64,000 nucleotides of DNA, from NCBI GenBank assembly GCA_026874595.1, contig CM049306.1:48426019-48490018 (forward strand), written 5' to 3'. This DNA is from Sipunculus nudus. Taxonomy: Eukaryota > Annelida > Sipuncula > Golfingiida > Sipunculidae. The position numbers and the translations under genes are program-made. The notes under the pieces were generated by a model, which saw only the letters and a program-made list of their open reading frames with translations, did no database searches and was not told the origin of the DNA. Numbering within the stretch: position 1 is the first letter of the stretch; every line of letters begins with the position of its first letter. Below, in pieces: positions 56,601 through 61,269 of this stretch.

Positions 56601-59600
56601 AGTGACAACAGTTTGCTTAATAAAATGTTACTATTGGTTTTATTAATGAAAAATCCTCTCTATCAGGCTCACTTAATTCCGAAAATGTAAAAACAGACTA
56701 AATCATTTATCCTTAACTTAACATGATGGGTTCTTCATCTTTGGATGGGTGAACATTATGTAGAAGATGAAAGGTTTTGGTAAAATGGTTTGGTTTAAAA
56801 TGCATCCACAAGCTTTTTCAAGTAATGGGATTTGTGGCCTTGACCTTTGTCCTGGTGACCTCAAAATTCATAGGGTTCTTTATCTGTGGTGGGTGAGCAA
56901 CATGTGAAAGATGAAAGATTTTGGTGGAATGGCTTGGCTAAAAATGGGTGCACAAGCCATTTCCAGATGGACAAACAGATTGAATGACTGACAGAATGAC
57001 AGACGGACATACAAACAGAGGTGTTACTATATCCCCTCCTGCAACTTCTTTGCCAGGGGATAATAAAAGGGTTGAAATCAACTGCAATGAGGTATTGACA
57101 ATAACATATCTGATAGGCTCTGGGCTTCTGGAACTTACAGACTGACAATCATTTTTAATCTATTAGCCTTCACAAACTTCTCGCCTCAGAAAAACAGTTG
57201 GCCTAATTACCGGTACCACTTCACATTCCAAACAAATTTGTGTTTGAAGTATTCATTAGTCAATACGGGATATCGCAAATGCAGCTTCTTGTGTAGATGG
57301 AGGAGAAAAGGGACTGGCAGGCGCAGCTGGAAGCTGTTTGTGCAGCAAGCGTGATTCAGCTGGACACTCATTCACACGGATGAAACTGACAGTCCCAATT
57401 TTGTTCTCTTAGACGGGCTATGGAATTGCTTTAATTAATATTATCATTGAATAAATATGATGTTACAATTGTTTTGTACCATAATGTATCATAATTCAAG
57501 GAACCTTGAAGAATGTGACGTTTATCAATGACAAAAGTCTCTGTGTATGTTTCCCTTATATCATCCGTTACAAGGCAGTTGATTCAAGATCAAATTCTAA
57601 AGCAAACCATGCCGAATGCAGAATTTTCTTATGTCTTTTCATGTTCTGTATTATGGTTTAACACGCAAAATAAATATGATAAATAATAAGTATCAGGATG
57701 ATCGGCAATTAAAAACACAATGTCCAGTGCCCACACTGCTGTATTAAATGAATGGGTTGGTCAGGCTGGACGCTAGGGGGCACTAGTTGTTTGCCTGCAG
57801 TTTTTCAAGCAGACAGTCATTTACTGCCTCCACAAATGATAGTATCAGTATTAGAGATATCCTGTATTAAATAGTTCATATCACATTAATTTCATTACGA
57901 AGAGGCCCAAAGAAGTCCTGGTTATGCTTGAAAATCAAATGACCACTTACTTTCTTCAGCCGCTTCATATAACACATTATCGTCAAACACACATTCATTA
58001 TCTGCAGACGACCAGCTCTGTAAACTGCTACCATTAGATCCTCTTGCATTCATCTTTTTTTCTAAAGTGTACACTGACGTGATCTGGTCCACCCATTCCC
58101 GTACTTCCTCTTCATTTTCTGCTCCAAGCTGATATTTCATTTTATGAGTGATAATGTCAAAGATCCACAAATTGTTAAACTGCCTTTTTGGGGCACTTAT
58201 TTCTTTTATTTCTTCCAGGAATATAGTTCGTCTTTCAGTTGGTTCTCGTTTAAACTCCTCTTCACTGTCAAACCAGTCTAAACGTGCTGCCTCTCTCTTG
58301 GCAGGTGTCGAATCACACAGTGCATAATATCGCTTGGGCCAATTGTGGCTCTGCAAAAGAAATATAATTGTCATATCATAGACACAGTTTATTTATGACA
58401 TTTATCATATTTCTCCATTTTTTACACATTTTTTCTTGTATTTTCAGACTTTCGTCTGTCATCTGTTACCATTAAACACACTTAAAACCACAGAAGATAT
58501 AATCAATAAATTTTGAAGACATATTATATGACCAATAAGCTTTAGTGGCCCCACCTAAGTTGACCTACTTTCTCAGTCTTTTTGTGAGCCCAAATGATCT
58601 GTCCCTCACAGTTTAAAGGAAGATATTTATATAATGATTTAATATTACTTTGAGTAAGGGTAACTAAATCAAAATAAATGAAATGATTAATTTTCAAAAA
58701 GGCTGTATCATATCTTCTTCCCTAAATTAGAAAATGTTTTACTGCATTTTTTCATGCAAACATACTGAAGTGGGCAAAAGCACACAGACTTAATCACACA
58801 AATATAAATGACAAGTAAGCAAATACAAAGTACATTTATATCTGTTGTATTAAATTCAGATTATCAAACAAGGGGAGGGGGGGCCACATTATTGACACAC
58901 AGATTGGCAGGGTAATCAGAATGCGGCAATAAATGATTTGTTTGCCTTATCTGAAGTTATTTCATGTTTCTTATAATATATATATGTAGAAATATACATA
59001 TGTAAGTACCTTCGCCAACAAGTGCATGTATATTGTAAAATTCTGAGAGCAAACTCAGACGTTCTGTTACTGGAATATATTAGGCCTGACTGCCAGACAC
59101 AATCCCAACTGCACTTCACCAAAGGCAGACCCAACTAATGACTTTTAGACAATTCCTATTAGAGTATAATATACAAAACCTTAGAGTTAGAACTGATCAG
59201 GTTAGGTTACAATATTCTCACAAGCAATTTTTGTAAAATTCCTGGCTTTGTGTGACAATGAGAATGACGAGGTCAATTAGGCACATCGTGCATATTGGTA
59301 TAAACAGTCTGTGACTAATGCTTTGTATGAAAGTTACTTATGTGTAATATAAATTAATAATATCATTTTTAGTATTATATTGATTGACAGAACTGGTTTG
59401 TTCACTATGAAAGGTAAAAATGTACTTTTGTGCACTAAAAGTACAAGTTTGTAAAACAAAGAAGAAGAAGAATGTGGTTTTGAATTGATGCACCTTATCA
59501 TTGTACACACTTTACCATTTTGCTTCAAGTTTAATTAGGTTGTTTATAGTAATCATAGATCAATATCAGATACAAACCTCATGTGCCCTAAGTTGATCAA

Positions 59601-60727
59601 GAGGGAATGTGTCATCAATGACATCAGAAATTTTATCACAGATGATTATAACTGTGACATTTTATAAATTCTACTTATTTCCACTGATATATCAGGTTGA
59701 TCCTAGTGGCTACAAAAGCCACTGTTGATTGGGATTAGGGATCCCCTGGACTCTCCTGGTCCTGGTGTAAACCTATACAGATTCTCTCTCTCTTTATATA
59801 TATATAAAATATATATATATAATATATATATATATTTGGGTGTGTGTATGCACATGTTTCTTTTTAAGGCAGTACCAGACATAATTAGCTAATTTAAAGT
59901 TCTGGGTCATGTCTTCCTTGCATGCATGTCACCTCCCAGAGGTTTTAATTGGCCCTTGGACAAGGTTGACTTCACACCCTGGTTATCAGCATTCACACCT
60001 AGAACTAACTCACTCGGAGCTCCCTAAGACTGTTGCAGGCCCTGGCACTGGGGGAATATTTGGATTGGCAGTGAATGTGATGAACAATGGCGAATGTTAG
60101 AGAAATTTATTATAGAAATTTGATATAAACTAATCATTATCCTTTAACAGAATAATAATAATAATATAAATGAAAATAAATTTATAATTATGATTCTAAA
60201 AATAATAAGTAGCAGTATTATTAGTAACGGTAATAGTATTATTCAATAATTTAATTAATTGTTAGCATAAAAAACAAACATTTTAAATGGAGCAATGAAT
60301 GCATAAATTAATGGTATTTTTTAGATTTATAATTATTTATGAATCACAATTACAGTTAATAAATAGATTTATATAAAAATACAAAATGAACGTTGTCGTA
60401 GTAAAAAATTTACTAAAGTTGCTTTTAAAGTAGTCTGATACACATAAAGTTTCTGATCGCAGATCTGGGTGGTCTGACTTCGTATGGTCCGAGTTTGCAA
60501 TGATCCGAGATTCTCTGGACCCAGCAGTTCACTGATGAACGAGTTATACTGCTGCTATTGACTCATAGCCCCTTTACGGCTTTAGGCTTCAGAATTCCGG
60601 GTTCTAACGTGTGCGCAAATTCCAAAATAAAGATATTAAAAAGTTGCAGCTTTGAGTGACAACTAACCTGTAAAAGCCCACGGGATGAGCAGTAAAGATA
60701 TCCACGTTTAACAACATTATCCCCCAT
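16602..60727 (-). CDS. DOK: Docking protein (DOK family) adaptor, PH + PTB, whole gene (3 exons)
   Basis: Spliced gene on the minus strand: exons 60727-60668, 58350-57951 and 17668-16602. Together they make 1527 nt, or 508 residues plus stop, close to vertebrate DOK1 and DOK3. Exon 1 ends in phase 0 (CAG|GTTAGT). Exon 2 starts after TTTTGCAG and ends in phase 1 (GAAA|GTAAGT). Exon 3 starts after CTTTTCAG, and the split codon reads ACT (Thr154). Domains: PH about 6-114, IRS-type PTB about 156-255, proline-rich linker about 278-295, tyrosine-rich tail 320-508. DOK proteins are membrane-recruited adaptors below receptor and cytoplasmic tyrosine kinases; phosphorylated tail tyrosines bind SH2 proteins such as RasGAP, Crk, Nck or Grb2. 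The long tail resembles DOK1/2/3 more than DOK4/5/6. Intron 2 is about 40.3 kb. Family assignment is firm; the orthologue and any extra alternative exons are not settled. Confidence 0.9.
18042..19503 (+). mobile_element. E-B element, complete copy
   Basis: 5' end ACTAGAATACGGGTAGTCGA with the hairpin GTAGTCG-acaag-CGACTAC (18054-18072), then GTATCCGCCAAAA. The core is four 280-bp dimers, each with two palindromes of the GGTGGCGCCACC type. The 3' end is CGGCGGCGGCGGCAGAACCC and the hairpin GTATCCGCAAAAC-ttc-GTTTTGGCGGATAC (19474-19503). The 5' GTATCCGCCAAAA is identical to one arm of the 3' hairpin. Confidence 0.8.
18192..19185. repeat. 280-bp tandem dimers with regularly spaced palindromes
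   Basis: Palindromes (GGTGGCGCCACC or one-base variants) start at 18192, 18335, 18465, 18614, 18745, 18894, 19025 and 19174. Spacings are 143, 130, 149, 131, 149, 131 and 149 bp, an alternating two-step pattern. Confidence 0.9.
19571..19635 (-). repeat. Fragment of the 23.8-kb terminal-inverted-repeat element
   Basis: The reverse complement contains AAGTTCTTAACAGATTTTGA and TCTGTTAGCAA, matching 23855-23910. Confidence 0.6.
19980..20420. other. CpG-containing block of unknown role
   Basis: CpG is more frequent than in the flanks (20005-20095 and 20260-20400). It lies 2.3 kb upstream of the DOK PTB exon, so an internal promoter is conceivable, but no promoter motif is decisive. Confidence 0.2.
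21953..21990 (+). repeat. Solo E-A 5' module
   Basis: AAGGGACCCATGGGTCACCG followed by CACTCAGCTGA with no further E-A sequence after it. A similar solo module is at 3545-3575. Confidence 0.55.
22612..22902. mobile_element. hAT-like MITE, family CAGGGCTCGACATTA, copy 1
   Basis: Ends CAGGGCTTGACATTA and TAATGTCGAGCCC are inverted repeats; inside are several CTTGCC / GGCAAGT blocks, also inverted. No clear target duplication. Confidence 0.6.
23780..24245. mobile_element. Non-autonomous DNA element with ACCTCCACCAAG termini
   Basis: ACCTCCACCAAG (23799-23810) and CTTGGTGGAGGT (24209-24220) are perfect inverted repeats. The interior GTTATGTTTTTGGCAGTGTT and GTTTGTCTGTTAGCAAGATT is a motif I know as a dispersed repeat in several aquatic animal groups. 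Outer ends (CTACAAACACTT / GAGCACATTTCTAG) are diverged. Confidence 0.6.
25246..25515. mobile_element. MITE with GTATGGTTCTC termini
   Basis: GTATGGTTCTCAGGCAC and GTGCCAGAGAACCATAC are inverted repeats with one mismatch over 17 bp. AT-rich core with no ORF. Confidence 0.6.
28831..28908. repeat. Long imperfect hairpin
   Basis: Arms TTCCCTAGAAAATTTTCT and AAGAAAATTTTAGGGA with outer TGTCC / GGGACA pairing. May be a MITE remnant. Confidence 0.6.
30350..30425 (-). repeat. Possible tRNA-derived SINE head
   Basis: Minus strand: GGTTTTGGGTTTGAATC (box-B-like) with GTGAGCTTGTCAGACTGCTG above it. A similar arrangement is at 52381-52440. Confidence 0.3.
33640..34010. repeat. Minisatellite (CTAGCTGAATTTGAGT motif)
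   Basis: Six or more degenerate units of roughly 45-65 bp carrying ACCTAGCTGAATTTGAGT and GGATTAAGGGGGTGT. Isolated units continue to about 33120. Confidence 0.75.
34489..34560. repeat. Possible mobile-element end
   Basis: AACTAGCTGATAGACCCGGT followed by ATTGCCGGGG can pair as CCCGG/CCGGG, after an ACTAG start as in E-B, E-C and E-D. No matching 3' end found. Confidence 0.25.
35676..35894 (+). CDS. Possible first coding exon nested in DOK intron 2
   Basis: Open from ATG at 35676 to a consensus donor CAG|GTAAGA at 35894, 73 codons, phase 0. The peptide starts MSPQNAPTQKVFHAHGSKSF, has an Asp/Val-rich middle, and ends in a hydrophobic segment (FAVNINCFAIFWIICLI). A TATA-like TTTTATAAGTATT lies about 20 bp before the ATG, rather close. 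Part of the middle (NDVTK, HDVI, TDVI) is simply the translation of three CRE octamers, which weakens the coding case. No homologue recognised. Confidence 0.3.
35750..35796. promoter_or_regulatory. Cluster of three perfect CRE palindromes
   Basis: TGACGTCA at 35750-35757, 35774-35781 and 35789-35796. The octamer is the full CREB/ATF site and reads the same on both strands. Spacings between starts are 24 and 15 bp. This fits a cAMP-responsive enhancer or internal promoter inside the DOK gene. Confidence 0.6.
36833..37005. repeat. Cluster of inverted GGGAAAAATGAGAATTC units
   Basis: Two hairpins: arms 36833-36846 and 36883-36896 (14 bp, perfect), and arms 36944-36963 and 36986-37005 (20 bp, one mismatch, 22-bp loop). 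Confidence 0.8.
37485..37870. repeat. Minisatellite (TTCATAAACAGGACACTC)
   Basis: About 20 degenerate copies of an 18-20 bp unit, least diverged at 37490-37640 and fading to the right. Confidence 0.85.
38477..40373 (+). mobile_element. E-A element, copy 3
   Basis: Starts ACAAGGGACTCATGGGTCAC, includes the G-run at 39499, the TTACAGGGACAAAAGGTGCT module, the GGCCGGCCGGCCGGACGACG tail, and the hairpin 40338-40368 (TAGCTCAG...CTGAGCTA) followed by an A run. No ORF worth calling. Confidence 0.75.
40868..41299. mobile_element. hAT-like MITE, family CAGGGCTCGACATTA, copy 2
   Basis: Ends CAGGTCTTGATATTAA and TTAACGTCGAGCCCTG are inverted repeats; the interior carries the same GGGCAAGTAAAA blocks as copy 1. 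It lies between two E-A copies. Confidence 0.65.
41612..43471 (+). mobile_element. E-A element, copy 4
   Basis: ACAAGGGACCTATGGGTCAC start, G-run at about 42600, CTTACAGGAAAAAAACGTGC module, tail ACGGACGGACGGACGACGGA and hairpin 43437-43467. Confidence 0.8.
43867..46085 (+). mobile_element. E-A element, copy 5, with internal duplication
   Basis: ACAAGGGACCCATGGGTCAT start, G/GA tract 44599-44640, hairpin 46051-46081. The middle module occurs twice (44790-45297 and 45380-46010); the first copy stops before the GGAC tail, so this copy is longer than its neighbours. Confidence 0.75.
48930..49087 (+). repeat. Degenerate E-A 3' end
   Basis: GGACAAAGGGTCATTACTGT followed by AGCTTAGATGACTTGCAATC and GAGCTATG is a worn version of the E-A tail and hairpin. 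A worn 5' module is at 51191-51232. Confidence 0.5.
49491..50272. mobile_element. hAT-like element with CAGGGTTGGCA termini
   Basis: Termini CAGGGTTGGCA and TGCCAACCCTG. Flanks GTACAACA and GTAAAAAA agree at 6 of 8 bases, possibly an old 8-bp target duplication. Interior ends carry TATTTCTTCCC motifs. No transposase. Confidence 0.6.
51352..51540 (-). other. GC-richer segment with overlapping open frames
   Basis: All three minus-strand frames are open for over 100 nt, one ending SYCYILTAVAGS-stop. No good acceptor precedes it and no frame is clearly favoured. Likely a repeat or an old gene fragment; identity unknown. Confidence 0.2.
51905..52184 (-). repeat. tRNA-derived SINE
   Basis: The minus strand begins CTGTGGCTCAGGGGTAGAGC (box A) and has GGTGGGTTCGAATCTC (box B) about 35 nt on, then a non-tRNA body. 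The tRNA part does not fold as a complete functional tRNA. Confidence 0.75.
52381..52440 (-). repeat. Second SINE-like head
   Basis: Minus strand GTGGTCAGCACGTCTGACTC and GGTATGGGTTTGAAC resemble boxes A and B of a different SINE. Confidence 0.35.
54139..54266 (-). CDS. Possible first coding exon nested in DOK intron 2, same strand
   Basis: ATG at 54266 in good context (AACATGG), 42 codons plus two bases to a donor-like GCTAG|GTACAC at 54138. The peptide opens MECVLNTDSVVTTLELVPDQ and continues GTPERIISLSQFDNTVTMKC; its balanced composition differs from the Lys/Asn/Ile-rich chance ORFs around it. No family recognised and no certain partner exon found. Coding status is inference. Confidence 0.35.
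54878..54985. mobile_element. hAT-like MITE, family CAGGGCTCGACATTA, copy 3, partial
   Basis: CAGGGCTCAACATTAA followed by CTTGCCCAACAGGGCAAGTA, like copy 1; the other end is missing. Confidence 0.55.
55250..55399 (+). CDS. Possible terminal coding exon nested in DOK intron 2, opposite strand
   Basis: After an AG at 55248-55249 the frame reads GFANVMTALYRRQKPVPGGL and ends KKCVPCDYLQQ-stop. GC content is clearly higher than in the flanks. The stop TAA (55397-55399) is inside AATAAA (55395-55400), so a poly(A) signal overlaps the stop. The acceptor pyrimidine tract is weak. It could be phase-joined (0 to 0) with the donor at 35894, but nothing proves it. Could instead be a retained fragment of a retrocopy. 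Confidence 0.35.
   Translation, partial: GFANVMTALYRRQKPVPGGLPLTSADQRGYIPDHNHKYKKCVPCDYLQQ
55459..56469. mobile_element. hAT-like element with perfect 8-bp target duplication
   Basis: Starts CAGGGTTGGCTGTTTTATC and ends GATAAACCCCAGCCCTG. Both sides are flanked by GATAAACA (55451-55458 and 56470-56477), the 8-bp duplication length typical of hAT insertions. Inside, 56310-56337 and 56391-56418 form a 28-bp inverted repeat with two mismatches. No transposase; the middle has a membrane-protein-like ORF on the minus strand. Confidence 0.85.
55998..56169 (-). pseudogene. Membrane-protein-like ORF inside the hAT element
   Basis: Minus-strand frame QTLACAPQTPERGEVPLSAG followed by a hydrophobic run LLFWLVVSFSLGFIIFIASY and NKYLLTVIGQARR-stop. 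A possible acceptor (GTTTTCAG) precedes it and a possible donor (AGAAG|GTAGTT) ends it, so it looks like a captured internal exon. The only upstream ATG (FMYHS) is not in a convincing context. Source gene unknown; chance ORF not excluded. Confidence 0.4.
56700..57066 (+). mobile_element. E-F element
   Basis: Two units about 149 bp apart (GATGGGTTCTTCATCTTTGG and ATAGGGTTCTTTATCTGTGG), then GACAGAATGACAGACGGACA and the 3' hairpin TATCCCCT...AGGGGATA (57030-57062) followed by ATAAAA. The 5' limit is uncertain. Confidence 0.6.
57070..57940. other. No feature seen
   Basis: Intron sequence next to DOK exon 2 with a slightly GC-richer patch at 57290-57410; no exon signal found. Confidence 0.4.
57951..58350 (-). 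CDS. DOK: DOK exon 2: PH domain body and linker
   Basis: 400 nt, residues 21-153 plus one base. The acceptor is a pyrimidine-rich TTTCTTTTGCAG and the donor GAAA|GTAAGT. It shows WPKRYYAL (beta2), ARLDWFDSEEE (beta3-beta4), the RRTIFLEEIKEIS strand, NLWIFDIIT, and the closing helix EEEVREWVDQI with the near-invariant PH tryptophan at about residue 106. After the PH domain comes a short acidic/serine linker with VLYEAAEE just before the PTB domain, where DOK1-3 carry a similar short link. PH domains of this family bind phosphoinositides and bring the adaptor to the membrane. Vertebrate PH domains of this family are usually split over more exons, so a single body exon may be a lineage feature. 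Confidence 0.9.
58351..60667 (-). other. DOK intron 1 (about 2.3 kb)
   Basis: Starts GTTAGT at 60667 and ends TTTTGCAG at 58351. It contains an AT dinucleotide tract (59791-59835) and an AP-1-type TGACTCA at 60559-60565 about 100 bp inside the 5' splice site. No exon with good coding character is visible. Confidence 0.75.
59791..59835. repeat. AT dinucleotide microsatellite
   Basis: TATATA tracts with short interruptions, in DOK intron 1. Confidence 0.9.
60668..60727 (-). CDS. DOK: DOK exon 1: start and first PH strand
   Basis: Twenty codons, MGDNVVKRGYLYCSSRGLLQ, ending exactly at CAG|GTTAGT (phase 0). VVKRGYLY is a typical PH opening strand (K-x-G-x-L). ATG at 60727 is the first in-frame ATG: the frame stays open upstream to a GTG at 60781, but that is not an ATG. 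The context AAC-ATG-G is good. Joining to exon 2 gives LLQ-SHNWPKRYY, the normal beta1-beta2 loop of a PH domain. Confidence 0.85.
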
Positions 60728-60774
60728 GTTCTTAAAGTTTGAGCGAAGCAGGAAGAAAGTTTCCTCTCGGAAGT

Positions 60775-60783
60775 TCAACACAT
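60775..60783 (-). CDS. Two-codon upstream ORF before DOK
   Basis: ATG-TGT-TGA lies 48 nt above the DOK start codon in another frame. If it is inside the 5' UTR it is a minimal uORF. No transcript start is visible, so its presence in the mRNA is not shown. Confidence 0.3.
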   Translation of the reverse strand: MC

Positions 60784-61230
60784 GATCCAGTTATTTGTTG
60801 ACACCCGGAAACCAAACTGGTGATGATTCAAGTTTGACGGGTGGGATATTTTCTCATCATGGTGGTTACCGCACAGTATTAATGAAACTAACGGAGTGTT
60901 GGTTACGATATGTCCATTTGTAAATAGTTAAATGCCACTAACAGCCAAATTATAATTATTTATATTTACCACTTGCCTTGTGTAAAGAATAGTTGTATTG
61001 TAAACCTTCTCCAAAATAAGCAATGCTTTTAATTTTTTTATTTGCACAGCAGTATATGTGAAATAACAATGTTATACGATATTCTTTGCGGTAACGATTT
61101 GTTTTCGCTTGATGGACGTACGTCGTTCATAACATAATCAAATATATTTAAGGTAAATCAGCTGACGTCATGAACCGCTTATAAGCTTTAAAACAGATCG
61201 TCAGTAGCTGATCTCGATACGCACAAGGAA
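60784..61230. promoter_or_regulatory. Bidirectional promoter interval between DOK and the plus-strand membrane-protein gene
   Basis: The two start codons face away from each other with 503 bp between them. The interval has a CCGGAA ETS-type site at 60805-60810, a perfect CRE palindrome TGACGTCA at 61163-61170, a TATA-like TTATAAG at 61179-61185 and an initiator-like TCAGTAG at 61201-61207, 24-30 bp before the plus-strand ATG. The last three are ordered for plus-strand transcription. It is only mildly CpG-rich. Confidence 0.55.
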
Positions 61231-61269
61231 ATGAATTCCGAACAGGATTATAAGAAGAGGACGATGAAG
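61231..61269 (+). CDS. Membrane-protein gene, exon 1
   Basis: Thirteen codons, MNSEQDYKKRTMK, with donor AAG|GTGAGC. The start has a G at -3. Hydrophilic and basic, consistent with a cytoplasmic N-terminus. Confidence 0.5.

Larger units (their letters stand above)
17669..57950 (-). other. DOK intron 2 (about 40.3 kb)
   Basis: Bounded by GTAAGT at 57950 and CTTTTCAG at 17669. It holds most repeats of the window and three exon-like pieces (35676-35894 plus, 54139-54266 minus, 55250-55399 plus). In the stretches 19640-22440, 25520-28830, 28910-33050, 46100-48300, 50280-51180 and 52450-54130 I see AT-rich sequence with short chance ORFs and no supported gene. Confidence 0.8.

Noticed and set aside
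60668-60781. Longer DOK N-terminus starting at 60781
   Set aside because: The upstream codon is GTG, not ATG; the ATG at 60727 fits the usual short lead before a PH domain.
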